DNA of 64,000 nucleotides from Paenibacillus methanolicus (GCF_008124765.1 NZ_VNHS01000006.1:434001-498000); one strand, 5' to 3'. Shown: positions 27,817 through 35,814, numbered from the stretch's first letter. The notes: a model not told the origin generated them from the letters alone. Made by a program: numbers and translations.

Positions 27817-28584
27817 TTAAGTTGCATTCCGTTTGTATGCACGCACCGCAAATAGATAGGCGACAATCATGATCCCTAAGCACCACGCTAAAGCCACCCA
27901 GATATCATGGCCTACCGGTTGATTTGACAATAGTGCTCGGATGGTCTCTACGATAGACGTCACGGGCTGGTTTTCGGCAAAGGCGCGTACGACTGACGGC
28001 ATCGTGTCGGTCGGTACAAAGGCAGAACTGATGAATGGCAGGAAGATTAACGGATAAGAAAAGGCGCTAGCTCCTTCCATCGTTTTTCCGGTTAGTCCGG
28101 CAATGGCCGCGATCCAAGTCAAAGCCAGCGTAAACAGCACGAGAATGCCTGCGACGGCAAGCCAAGACAGTACCCCCGCCGACGAGCGAAAGCCCATCAG
28201 GAGCGCTACGAGAATGATGACGACAACAGAAATGACGTTGGATACCACCGAGGTCAGCACATGCCCCCACAACACGGAGGAACGCGCAATCGGCATGGTA
28301 TGGAACCGTTCAATGATGCCCCGCTGCTTATCCATAAACAGGCGGTAAGCCACGTAGGCAACTCCACTCGCAATCGCCATAAGCAATATGCCGGGCAATA
28401 GATAGTTCACATAGTTACCCGTACCGATTTCGATTGCGCCGCCAAACACATAGACAAATAACAGCATCATTGCAATGGGGGTGATACAGACCGTGAAGAT
28501 GGTGTCCATGCTGCGGAAAATATGGCGCATGGAACGTCCAAGCATGACGCTCATGTCACTGAAAAAATGGTTTTTCGCCTCCAT
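27817..28584 (-). CDS. ABC-2 transporter permease (daunorubicin-resistance DrrB-like)
   Basis: 255 residues, six hydrophobic segments, with DrrB-family blocks GGAIEIGTGNYVNYLLPGIL and the F-x-P-x-x-F-I-S-S-A-F-V-P segment (PLIFLPFISSAFVPTDTMP). It starts one base after the ATPase stop, with GGAGG inside the ATPase end. Forms the membrane half of a drug-type exporter with the ATPase at 28585. Last gene of the PadR-DUF1048-DUF1048-ATPase-permease cassette. Confidence 0.92.
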   Translation of the reverse strand: MEAKNHFFSDMSVMLGRSMRHIFRSMDTIFTVCITPIAMMLLFVYVFGGAIEIGTGNYVNYLLPGILLMAIASGVAYVAYRLFMDKQRGIIERFHTMPIARSSVLWGHVLTSVVSNVISVVVIILVALLMGFRSSAGVLSWLAVAGILVLFTLALTWIAAIAGLTGKTMEGASAFSYPLIFLPFISSAFVPTDTMPSVVRAFAENQPVTSIVETIRALLSNQPVGHDIWVALAWCLGIMIVAYLFAVRAYKRNAT

Positions 28585-29343
28585 TTACATGGCCTCCTTT
28601 TTACCGATGATGGCGAGGAATATTTCCTCCAATGTCGGCTGTTTTTCAACATACTCCACCTTTGTCTTCGGGAACAGCTTTTTCAGTTCGGCGAGCGTGC
28701 CGCTGGCGATAATTTTGCCCTCATGAAGAATGGATATTCGGTCGGCAAGCTGTTCAGCTTCCTCTAAATACTGCGTGGTCAGGAATACCGTCGTGCCGCC
28801 ATCGGCAAGCTCCTTTACAATCTTCCACACCTCGATACGTGCCTCGGGGTCAAGCCCAGTGGTTGGTTCGTCGAGGAAAATGATCTGCGGTTTTCCCACC
28901 AAGCTCAGCGCGATGTCGAGCCTGCGGCGCATACCACCCGAATAAGTAGATGCTTTTCGGTCCGCGGCATCTGTCAAACCGAAGCGTTTCAGCATATCGT
29001 CCGCAACCTGCCTCGGATTTTTAAGGTGCCGCAGCTTGGCGATTAAAATCAGATTCTCCCGCCCGGTCAAAATCTCGTCAACCGCGGCAAATTGTCCGGT
29101 CAGACTGATGGACTGCCTAACCTGGTCTGGCTTTGACGTAATATCGAATCCATTAACAGTGACGGTTCCGCTGTCCGATTGGAGCAGTGTACTGAGAATT
29201 TTGACAACCGTTGTCTTACCGGCCCCGTTGGAGCCAAGCAGGGCAAAAATGCTGCCCTTTTCCACCTCGAGATCGACGCCCTTTAGAACATGAAGTTTCT
29301 TGTAGGACTTTTGCAGACCTTTTACTTCAATCGCTTTTCCCAT
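28585..29343 (-). CDS. ABC transporter ATP-binding protein (DrrA-like)
   Basis: 252 residues. Walker A GSNGAGKTTVVKI, Q-loop GQFAAVDEILTGRENL (DrrA-type), signature YSGGMRRRLDIALSL, Walker B IIFLDEPTTGLDP, H-loop region TTQYLEEAEQLADR. Shorter than DrrA by the usual C-terminal extension. GGAGGGG seven bases before ATG. Third functional element of the PadR-controlled cassette, exporting an unknown amphiphile. Confidence 0.93.
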   Translation of the reverse strand: MGKAIEVKGLQKSYKKLHVLKGVDLEVEKGSIFALLGSNGAGKTTVVKILSTLLQSDSGTVTVNGFDITSKPDQVRQSISLTGQFAAVDEILTGRENLILIAKLRHLKNPRQVADDMLKRFGLTDAADRKASTYSGGMRRRLDIALSLVGKPQIIFLDEPTTGLDPEARIEVWKIVKELADGGTTVFLTTQYLEEAEQLADRISILHEGKIIASGTLAELKKLFPKTKVEYVEKQPTLEEIFLAIIGKKEAM

Positions 29344-29381
29344 CCCATATCCCCTCCATTATTTTATATCCGCGGCCTATT

Positions 29382-29705
29382 TCATTTCTTGTTACTTTTG
29401 TGATCAATAGATTGTTGATAAATGTCAGCATAAGTTTTTGAATCTTGGATTAGCTCATCGCAGAAAGCCGCTACGTCTCTGCCCGTCACTTCGAGCACGC
29501 CTTTCCCCATGGCCGCACCCTCTTCAAAAAGATCGACAATCCCCGAGAGCAACCCCGTCCCCTCGGTCAGCTCCACAGGGCCAACCTTAAAGAAATATTT
29601 TTGCATCTCTTTATAAACGATCTGATAATCTTGCGGGAGCGCTTTGACACGCGCCACGTGTACTCGCCACTCTTTTTTGCCTTCGATGATATCTCGTATT
29701 TTCAT
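29382..29705 (-). CDS. DUF1048 protein
   Basis: 107 residues, all-helical, DUF1048 family (KKEWRVHVARVKALPQDYQIVYKEMQKYFF). These small proteins are almost always found between a PadR regulator and an ABC-2 exporter; biochemical role unknown. A paralogue sits immediately upstream (12-base gap). No membrane segment or signal. Confidence 0.82.
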   Translation of the reverse strand: MKIRDIIEGKKEWRVHVARVKALPQDYQIVYKEMQKYFFKVGPVELTEGTGLLSGIVDLFEEGAAMGKGVLEVTGRDVAAFCDELIQDSKTYADIYQQSIDHKSNKK

Positions 29706-29717
29706 CTAACTACCCTC

Positions 29718-30068
29718 CTATTTTTTACCTAATTTTTTGGCGATATTATGGTTAAGTTGCTCTCGCCACTTATCTCGAAAAGACTTTGCCCCTTCTTCGC
29801 CGGCCAGCGCGGAACAGAAGCCTTTGAGATCGTCACCCAAAACCTCACGGACACGCTGACCATCCGCCGCCGTTTCTTCGAGCAGGCCAAGCACGCCGTC
29901 AAGGATGGGCATGAGGTTGCGACCGGTGAAATCGGAGTGTATCCAAAGATTGGCATTAATCTCTTTCCATGCCGCTTGATAATCAGCCGGCAGCTTTTGG
30001 GCTCGCGATTCAAAAGCTTTCATTTCCTTCGTCATGTCGTTGCCGGTAATTTTATCCCAAAAATTCAT
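29718..30068 (-). CDS. DUF1048 protein (second copy)
   Basis: 116 residues, same family as the downstream neighbour (KAFESRAQKLPADYQAAWKEINANLW, VLGDDLKGFCSALAGE). The ATG at 30068 overlaps the padR TGA (ATGA) and has AAAGGAG eight bases upstream, so padR and this gene are translationally coupled. Function unknown; by context an accessory or co-sensor of the PadR-ABC exporter unit. Confidence 0.83.
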   Translation of the reverse strand: MNFWDKITGNDMTKEMKAFESRAQKLPADYQAAWKEINANLWIHSDFTGRNLMPILDGVLGLLEETAADGQRVREVLGDDLKGFCSALAGEEGAKSFRDKWREQLNHNIAKKLGKK

Positions 30069-30391
30069 GATTTGATCTCCTTTAACTCGTTCATTTTGGA
30101 TGATACGAACTCCCATTTTTCCCAGAATCTCTTCAGCTCCTCACGCCCCGCGTTGTTGAGCGCGAAAAACTTTCGCGGCGGCCCCATGTCCGAGGGCTTT
30201 TTCGTTACTTCCACCAACTTGCTTTTTTCAAGACGAATCAGGATGGTGTAGACCGTTCCCTCCACAACATCAGTGAAGCCGAGAGCATTCAGCCGCCGCG
30301 TAATTTCGTAGCCGTAGGTTTCGTTGCGGCTAATAATCTCAAGGACGCAGCCCTCAAGCACGCCTTTGAGCATTTCCGTTAAATTTTCCAA
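30065..30391 (-). CDS. PadR-family transcriptional repressor
   Basis: 108 residues, short PadR (PadR-s2/LmrR-like). Winged helix: MLKGVLEGCVLEIISRNETYGYEITRRL, wing VEGTVYTILIRLEKSKLVE, followed by a dimerisation helix. I place the start at TTG 30391 (AAGGTG six bases upstream), giving the common N-terminus MENLTEMLKG; GTG 30400 is possible. First gene of the exporter cassette; an inverted repeat at 30430-30457 in its promoter is the likely autoregulatory site. Confidence 0.9.
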   Translation of the reverse strand: MENLTEMLKGVLEGCVLEIISRNETYGYEITRRLNALGFTDVVEGTVYTILIRLEKSKLVEVTKKPSDMGPPRKFFALNNAGREELKRFWEKWEFVSSKMNELKEIKS

Positions 30392-30429
30392 CACAATCAC
30401 CTTCGCTATTCTGTAGGACTGGTATGCAG

Positions 30430-30457
30430 TGTTACTTACTACAGCTATAAAGTAACA
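30430..30457. promoter_or_regulatory. PadR-type operator
   Basis: TGTTACTT / AAGTAACA, perfect 8-bp halves with a 12-base spacer, 39 bases ahead of padR. The ACTT...AAGT symmetry and wide spacing fit PadR/LmrR sites. Confidence 0.6.
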
Positions 30458-30536
30458 CGTAGTAGTTGCATTGTCAATAACGTTTGCTCTGACACGGATT
30501 GTACAATTTCAACTATCCTGTCCATAAGTTAAGAAA

Positions 30537-30558
30537 ACGGCAGCCGCTCGGCTGCCGT
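30537..30558 (-). terminator. Intrinsic terminator
   Basis: ACGGCAGCCG/CGGCTGCCGT, 2-base loop as drawn (4 if one pair opens); the minus strand continues TTTTCTTAA. It follows the kdpE fragment. Confidence 0.75.
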
Positions 30559-30665
30559 AGCGGGTTATTTAGTTGAACGAGGTGAGAGCGGTTTCACTTG
30601 TTTTCTTCTATTAACAGATTATTCGGCTAATAAAGACATGGTTGAGTCCGATGACATGCCTTGCG

Positions 30666-30988
30666 TTATTCCGGTGTTACGAAACGATAACCAATCCCAG
30701 ATTCCGTCACAATCAACTTCGGACGAGTCGGGTCCTCCTCAAGTTTCTTCCTTAAATGACTATTATACACCCTTAGATAATGACTTTCGGATTCGCTGTG
30801 GTGTCCGCCCCAGACCTGCTGAAGCAGTTGCCGCTGCGTGATGACCTTGTCCGCATTCGTCGCTAATATCTTGAGCAGGTCGTATTCCGTAGGCGTCAAC
30901 TTGACCCGCTCGCCTCCAAGTATAACGCTCCTTTGCGATAAGTCGATGACAAGATCGTTAAACTTCAAGATAGGCTCGTGAACCGTAT
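30666..30988 (-). pseudogene. C-terminal half of an OmpR/KdpE-type response regulator
   Basis: About 107 residues form a complete winged helix: EPILKFNDLVIDLSQRSV, LTPTEYDLLKILATNADK, QVWGGHHSESESHYLRVY and SGIGYRFVTPE before the stop. The receiver domain is missing: upstream of about 30988 the frame continues only through antisense sequence of another gene fragment, giving Arg/Ser-rich nonsense. Terminator intact downstream. The winged helix most resembles KdpE; no kdpD or kdpFABC is near. Probably inactive, though a DNA-binding stub could in principle be made. Confidence 0.72.
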
Positions 30989-31260
30989 TAGCTGCAGTGG
31001 ACCTGGTCCTGGACACAGCACCAGTCAGAGGCGTACTACCCGATCTTATCCGGATCACCGATGGTGATCCCCGCCGTGTCCTAACCATCAGCGACTTCGC
31101 CGCAGCCGCCAAACTCGGCGTCCGCACCAGCTCCGGGGAAGGCCAGACCATACACTATAACGTCTCGGCGAGTTCGCCCAGTACGTCGCAGATGGCAAGT
31201 TCACCATCACAGTCGCCCAGACCTTCGCCCTCGAGGACTGACGTAGAGCACTCGACCTAG
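30988..31260 (+). pseudogene. C-terminal fragment of a zinc-type alcohol dehydrogenase/quinone oxidoreductase
   Basis: Plus strand reads DLVLDTAPVRGVLPDLIR, then RRVLTISDFAAAAKLGVR, the cofactor-domain end of MDR quinone oxidoreductases. A frameshift follows near 31160, after which another frame continues LGEFAQYVADGKFTITVA then QTFALED and hits TGA where the family has Trp. The N-terminal ~200 residues are absent. GC-rich third positions (GCC, CTC, GGC) differ from the surrounding genes and look actinobacterial, suggesting transfer before decay. Confidence 0.68.
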
Positions 31261-31443
31261 CACTTTATTTTTTGCCGTCATTTATGATACGGTTCACCGT
31301 AACAGGGCAAATGGCGAATAAGGCACTCGCGTCCGAGTTCCTTAATTCGCTGTCTCTATTTTGTTAACGCATAACTTCAACTACGAATCCCCCAGGTACT
31401 TTTACTTAGAACGTATCTCCAGTACACTTTTCTTTATAGCCAT

Positions 31444-32286
31444 TCATCGCTTTTTCACAGGAACCCAGATTTCATAGGCGGAGAGATCCGTTGGATCATT
31501 CAAATCACGGACAAATTCGATCGACTCAGCAAGTTCATAACCAGACGAAGGCAGCCATTCCGCATATATCCGCTCCCATGTCTTCAGCATCGTATCGGGC
31601 TGTGGGCCCGAAGTTTTGAAAACACTCCATGTCGCTGCCGGAATCTCAAACGTCGTAAACTCTTGTGAATCATCCTTCGTTGTTGCGACCGAAATATAAT
31701 AATCTCGGCTGTTCGCAGTAATATTCGCATTTACATGCAGAATCCCTTGGAAATCCGTATTTGAGAACTGCTCCAACTTCTTAAGAAGGTCATCATTCTC
31801 AAGCTCGTTCCAGATTTCCGGGTGAAAATTGCCGCCCGTTGTGTCCACTGTCTCCTTAATCCCAACAATGTTGAATGCTTCTTTTTCCACGAAGTAAAAA
31901 TTCATCTCTGCACCGCCTTTGATTGTTAGTTGGAAGGTCATTGGCGGATACGCTTTTAACAGACTGCCGTTTTCCTTGACCAACGATGGCGCAACTCCGT
32001 GCATATGTTGAAAAGCTCTCGAAAAAGAATCCGGCGAGTTATAGCCGTATTTCAAGGCTACATCAATTACTTTGGCCGTACCGGACTGCAGTTCCATCGC
32101 CGCCAAAGTTAGACGCCTGTTCCGAATATACTCCGATAGACCAACTCCAGATAAGAATGAAAACATTCGATTGAATTGATGTTCAGAACAACTTGCAATT
32201 CTGGCCACTTGCCCAAAGTCGATTTCATCGTCGAGATTGGCCTCAATATAGGCTAATGCCCTGTTCATGTTCTGAATCGAATCCAC
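31444..32286 (-). CDS. AraC-family regulator with GyrI-like effector domain
   Basis: 280 residues. AraC double helix-turn-helix at 5-105 (IDFGQVARIASCSEHQFNRMFSF, KVIDVALKYGYNSPDSFSRAF), then a GyrI-like/Rob-type small-molecule binding domain at about 125-278 (FNIVGIKETVDTTGG, ATWSVFKTSGPQPDTMLKTW, YEIWVPVKK). Start is GTG 32286 with AAGGGAGGT seven bases upstream. Family members activate drug-efflux or stress genes on binding cationic or hydrophobic compounds. Targets are not evident; it is a single-gene unit in a decayed region but itself intact. Confidence 0.9.
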   Translation of the reverse strand: MDSIQNMNRALAYIEANLDDEIDFGQVARIASCSEHQFNRMFSFLSGVGLSEYIRNRRLTLAAMELQSGTAKVIDVALKYGYNSPDSFSRAFQHMHGVAPSLVKENGSLLKAYPPMTFQLTIKGGAEMNFYFVEKEAFNIVGIKETVDTTGGNFHPEIWNELENDDLLKKLEQFSNTDFQGILHVNANITANSRDYYISVATTKDDSQEFTTFEIPAATWSVFKTSGPQPDTMLKTWERIYAEWLPSSGYELAESIEFVRDLNDPTDLSAYEIWVPVKKR

Positions 32287-32399
32287 TTCAATGACCTCCC
32301 TTCTATCTCATTTTAGCAAGCAGAGAATTTAAAAAACCGACAATCTCTGAACTGATATTGCGGGGGAGATTTCGCAGTTACTTATGTTACGTTTCACCG

Positions 32400-32724
32400 G
32401 AATTAATGACGAACGGCCGCCGATCTGTGGCCGGCTGCCGCTGTTGATTGTTGCGCCAACGTTTTCCGGTAGCCATCCATGCCCCTCTCGGGGCACCACA
32501 GAGTAATGAAAATTTTGATGCGGCGCTTTAGCTTTATACTATTCTTACGGCTGGTGAGGAAGGTCGTTAAGCTATGGTGTTGCGAACCCATCCGTTAGTC
32601 TGACTACGACGATCACGGTGCACCACGGTATGTCGCTCCTTTTTGGAAGCACGCGGGGTAGAGTAATCCTTTTCTGGTTGTTGCACCAGTCCTCAATTTC
32701 AATTGCCGTAGGAAGGTGGATGTT
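32400..32724 (+). ncRNA. Possible IS110-family bridge-RNA region (left non-coding end)
   Basis: About 300 bases without a gene directly upstream of an IS110-family transposase, with strong local hairpins (GGCCGCC...GGCCGGC near 32416; GCCCC...GGGGC near 32488). IS110-group elements carry a long left non-coding end encoding the bridge RNA that pairs with donor and target DNA. Location and structure fit; the loops and exact ends cannot be defined by eye, and no element boundary was found. The rest of 32287-32400 holds only the AraC promoter region. Confidence 0.4.
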
Positions 32725-33944
32725 ATGGATGTCCTGATCGAGCGCGCTTGCGGTTTGGATGTTCACAAGAAGTCCATCACGGCTTGCGTCATAACTTCTG
32801 AAGGAAAGGAAATTAAAACGTTTCGTACGCACACGGTTTTTCTGCTCGGCTTGATCGACTGGATCAAGCAGCATCGCTGTACGCATGTGGCTATGGAGAG
32901 TACCGGTGTGTACTGGAAACCAATCGTCAACCTGCTTGAAGCTGAGGAGATTCAGTTCTCGTCGTCAACGCATAGCACATTAAAGCCGTTCCCGGCAGAA
33001 AAACGAATGTGAAAGATGCCGAGTGGATCTGTAATCTTCTGCGTCACGGATTGCTCAAGCCCAGCTATATTCCGGACTGTAACCAACGCGAACTTCGCGA
33101 ATTAGTTCGTTACCGTCGAAGCTTGATTCAAGAGCGGTCTCGTGAACACAACCGAGTGCAAAAGGTCTTGGAAGGCGCTAACATTAAGCTCGCTGCTGTT
33201 GTCTCCGACATTATGGGCGTAAGCAGCCGCGATATGATGAGTGCCATGATAGAGGGGGAAGAAGATCCCGAAAAGCTGGCTGCCTTCGCACGGCGAACAC
33301 TCAAGAAAAAGAAAGAAGAGCTGGAATTGGCCTTGCGTGGTAACATGAGCCCCCACCAACGGATTATGTTGAAAACCATGCTTACACACGTCGATTTTCT
33401 GAATGAACAAATTCTCGAATTGGATACGGAGGTCCAAACGGCTCGCCCCTTTTCAGGAAGACATTGAGCGGTTAGATACCATTCCGGGAATTGGTCGGCG
33501 TACTGCGGAACAAATCTTAGCCGAGGTTGGAACCGACGTCGGTTCAGGATTCCCTGCTGCCGCTCATCTCTGTTCATGGGCAGGACTAGTGCCCGGGCAG
33601 AATGAAAATGCCGAAAAACGAAAGTCCTCGAAAACTCGCAAAGGCAACAAATATCTCCGAGCGGCACTGATTGAAGTTGCCTACTCCGTATGCAGATCCG
33701 ACAACTACCTGGGGGCCCAGTACCGACGCATTGCCTCCCGAAAAGGCCGACACCGAGCAGCCGTAGCGGTCGCCCATTCCATCATGATCATTGCTTACCA
33801 CCTTCTCACACGCAAAGAGGACTACAAGGACTTAGGCAGCCATTACTTGAGCAGCGACAGCAGGACGCGATCGTGAGACAAGCCGTACGAAGGCTGGAGA
33901 ATCTTGGATTTCAGGTTGCGATTTCTACCTCGGAGGCCTCTTAA
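32725..33944 (+). mobile_element. IS110-family transposase, decayed
   Basis: A ~400-codon DEDD-type recombinase broken into four frames. N-terminal DEDD_Tnp_IS110: ACGLDVHKKSITACV, then THVAMESTGVYWKPIV. Near 32960 a base is lost and the next frame reads VLVVNA-stop-HIKAVPGRKTNVKDAEW, a Gln-to-TAG change and Asp-to-Asn in the TDVKD motif. Transposase_20 part: RLDTIPGIGRRTAEQILAE, LCSWAGLVPGQNENAEKR, with a frameshift near 33440 and another near 33850; the tail ends RLENLGFQVAISTSEAS. AAGGTGG precedes ATG 32725. Three frameshifts plus one nonsense mean it is not functional. Confidence 0.88.
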
Positions 33945-34245
33945 CTTTCTAAACTCTCATAGATCATAAGAAGCACAGTTTTTTTAAAGCCATTAAAGCT
34001 GGGCTTAGTTTCGTGCTGCCATTTTCGGGTGTGTGCTAAGAGTAATTTTCGGGGTAGCTTAATCCAACCCTTCAAGATCCTTTTTCGAAAAGACTCTATA
34101 GCCCTCTGTAAGGCTCATAAATATATAAATGATGAATTCCTTACAAACATCCTCCTTCGCTGAGAAACACCTCAGAAAGGCTTACAGACAGTACGTAAAA
34201 TCGTCAAAAAGAAAAAGGTTGCTCTGCTTTGAGCAACCTTAGTTT
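33945..34245. other. Non-coding stretch downstream of the dead IS
   Basis: AT-rich sequence without a supported gene. It contains an intrinsic-terminator-like stem AAGGTTGCTC/GAGCAACCTT (34215-34240, 6-base loop) whose owner is unclear. The right end of the IS should lie in the first part but I see no diagnostic boundary. Confidence 0.5.
34215..34240. terminator. Terminator-like hairpin
   Basis: Perfect 10-bp arms AAGGTTGCTC/GAGCAACCTT with a 6-base loop. The minus strand continues TTTTTC; the plus strand AGTTTAG. It therefore faces left, from the repeat region. Confidence 0.6.
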
Positions 34246-34325
34246 AGTTACATATTCTATTTTGCAGTTACAAACTTCTTTTATCAGTTACATTCTTTAT
34301 TTTTCAGTTACAAACAATATTTAAC
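34246..34325. repeat. Four tandem 20-bp repeats (AGTTACA core)
   Basis: AGTTACA begins at 34246, 34266, 34286 and 34306, exactly 20 bases apart. Each unit is AGTTACA followed by 13 pyrimidine/T-rich bases, and each ends in C. Two helical turns per unit would put all cores on one DNA face, as in iterons, integrase arm sites or regulator arrays. Not CRISPR (no spacers). Confidence 0.7.
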
Positions 34326-34371
34326 GCATTCACCTATCCCTTCGATACGAACGTATGATCTTATTATATAG

Positions 34372-34385
34372 CGAATGTACGTTCG
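34372..34385. promoter_or_regulatory. LexA (DinR) box-like palindrome
   Basis: CGAAT-GTAC-GTTCG matches the Firmicute SOS box CGAAC-N4-GTTCG with one mismatch and is embedded in a longer palindrome AGCGAA...TTCGCT. TATTATATA promoter-like sequence abuts it. No intact SOS gene follows. Confidence 0.5.
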
Positions 34386-34604
34386 CTATGCAAGAGGAAT
34401 ATTCGACTGCATGTCTTTTCTCATTTTCGGATCTAATGTAGCATTAAGGTTAGGGAACAAACTCCAAGTGAGGACGGCAAGGGAGCACATACCGAGTTTT
34501 GACATAGTCGAGGGAATTTTTACGTGGAGCAATAGCCGAGCTGTAATGTTTCTAAGTTAAAAAATTGAAGGGCACCGCAGGAGTCCACTACTCAAAAAGA
34601 TGCC

Positions 34605-34690
34605 CTAAAAAGGATCATGTTTTTCTTCGTCCCCAATCCGTCCCCAATTGCCTAAATTCACGTTTTTCCGCTTATGAAGTTGATGAAGAG
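34605..34690 (-). pseudogene. Possible 3' tail of a tyrosine-integrase gene
   Basis: The minus strand ends HQLHKRKNVNLGNWGRIGDE...DPF-stop with no start. Basic, Gly/Trp-rich tails of this kind end many phage/ICE integrases, and the position beside the 3' end of a tRNA gene is where such genes sit. Only about 28 residues remain, so the call is weak. Confidence 0.3.
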
Positions 34691-34700
34691 AAAAATAAAA

Positions 34701-34723
34701 AAACCCTTGATTATCAAGGGTTT
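34701..34723 (-). terminator. Intrinsic terminator of tRNA-Ala
   Basis: AAACCCTTGA/TCAAGGGTTT with a 3-base loop; minus strand continues TTTTTTTATTTTTC. Confidence 0.9.
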
Positions 34724-34738
34724 GCGGGTTCTAAGTTA

Positions 34739-34814
34739 TGGTGGAGCCTAGGGGGATCGAACCCCTGACCTCATCGCTGCCAGCGATGCGCTCTCCCAGC
34801 TGAGCTAAGGCCCC
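34739..34814 (-). tRNA. tRNA-Ala (anticodon GGC)
   Basis: 76 nt including an encoded CCA at 34739-34741. On the minus strand the acceptor GGGGCCT pairs with AGGCTCC, the D-arm is GCTC...GAGC, the anticodon arm CATCG-CTGGCAG-CGATG gives anticodon GGC, and the T-arm is AGGGG-TTCGATC-CCCCT. It reads GCC/GCU codons. Own terminator downstream. Its 3' end borders a region of mobile-element debris. Confidence 0.96.
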
Positions 34815-34863
34815 GTGTATGTCTTACAGACAAGTAAGATCATACCACGTGAGCTCAGCGGTG

Positions 34864-35343
34864 TCAATCTTTTTTGCCGCCGCTGAGCGGGTGGTTCGAT
34901 AATAAATTGTTGAGCTCTTTCATGAACATGTCGATGTCTTTGAATTGGCGGTACACGGAGGCGAAGCGAACGTAGGCCACTTCATCGACCGGATATAACT
35001 CGCCCATCACGATCTCGCCGATCCGCTGACTGTCGACTTCGGTGGAGGCGGTATTGCGCAACTCTTTCTCGACTTGGGATACAATAACTTCGAGTCGTTC
35101 GACCGAGACCGGCCGCTTCTCGCATGCCCGAATGAGACCGCGCAGCACTTTGTCGCGCGAGAACTCCTCGCGACTGCCATCTTTCTTAATGACGATCAGC
35201 GGCGTTTCTTCCACCATCTCGAAGGTGGTGAATCGGCGGCTGCACTTCTCGCATTCCCTTCTGCGGCGAATCGATTTATTCTCGTTCGCGGGCCGGGAAT
35301 CCAGTACTTTGGTGCCTGCGTAATCGCAATACGGACATTTCAT
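34864..35343 (-). CDS. nrdR: Transcriptional repressor NrdR
   Basis: 159 residues, full length. N-terminal zinc ribbon (CPYC...CEKC, residues 3-36), then an ATP-cone (about 46-136: [23 protein letters not shown]). NrdR binds ATP/dATP and represses ribonucleotide-reductase operons at paired NrdR boxes. Sits close to coaE-mutM-polA, as in Bacillus. Stand-alone minus-strand gene. Confidence 0.97.
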   Translation of the reverse strand: MKCPYCDYAGTKVLDSRPANENKSIRRRRECEKCSRRFTTFEMVEETPLIVIKKDGSREEFSRDKVLRGLIRACEKRPVSVERLEVIVSQVEKELRNTASTEVDSQRIGEIVMGELYPVDEVAYVRFASVYRQFKDIDMFMKELNNLLSNHPLSGGKKD

Positions 35344-35504
35344 CTCGCCCTTACCTCCAGTTATGTAAGCCGCTTCAGCCGGCGCGATCGCCCACCCGAA
35401 CTTGCGTGAAACGCTTACGGAAACATTTGCTAATCAATTCGTTGTAATGAAAACCGTCAAGACGAAACATAATACTGTTACCAACCGCAAGGAGGTGAAC
35501 GACA

Positions 35505-35723
35505 ATGAGCCAAAATCGCAGCAGCAATCAACTGGTTGTACCACAAGCGAATGCAGCCCTCGACCAAATGAAATACGAGGTTGCTCAAGAGCTGGGTATC
35601 TCCATCCCACAAGACGGTTACTACGGTAACATGGCTACGCGTGACGCAGGTTCCCTTGGGGGCTACATCACTCGTAAGCTGGTCCAAATCGCTGAGCAGT
35701 CCCTTGCCGGTCAATACAAATAA
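35505..35723 (+). CDS. Alpha/beta-type small acid-soluble spore protein
   Basis: 72 residues, SASP family. KYEVAQELGI carries the spore-protease (GPR) cleavage region, and GGYITRKLVQIAEQ is the conserved DNA-binding block. It coats DNA in the forespore, giving UV and heat resistance, and is degraded on germination. AAGGAGGTGA precedes ATG at optimal spacing. Upstream CATAATA resembles a sigma-G -10 but the spacing of a -35 is unclear. Strong compound terminator downstream. Confidence 0.96.
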   Translation: MSQNRSSNQLVVPQANAALDQMKYEVAQELGISIPQDGYYGNMATRDAGSLGGYITRKLVQIAEQSLAGQYK

Positions 35724-35738
35724 TTACTAAGATGGTTG

Positions 35739-35790
35739 AAGCTTCGGACAAGCCGCCCTCCACAGGCGGCTTGCACCCGGAGCTTCTTTA
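35739..35790 (+). terminator. Compound intrinsic terminator of the SASP gene
   Basis: Outer arms GAAGCT(T)CGG / CCG(G)AGCTTC enclose inner arms AAGCCGCC/GGCGGCTT, followed by TTTATCGTT. Confidence 0.8.
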
Positions 35791-35814
35791 TCGTTAACCC
35801 GTTGCCGCGCTCGG

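Noticed and set aside
30666-31151. A 161-residue response regulator starting at 31151
   Set aside because: The first ~55 residues are antisense to the quinone-oxidoreductase fragment and Arg/Ser-rich; only the winged helix is real.
32725-33944. Programmed frameshifting in the IS110-family transposase
   Set aside because: IS110-family recombinases are single frames; here three shifts, one nonsense codon and a changed catalytic-motif Asp show decay.
34246-34325. AGTTACA array as a CRISPR
   Set aside because: Units are contiguous 20-mers with no spacers and no cas genes nearby.
34375-34560. Small plus-strand frame of 61 codons after the LexA-like box
   Set aside because: Its ATG lies inside the palindrome, there is no ribosome site and no recognisable protein.
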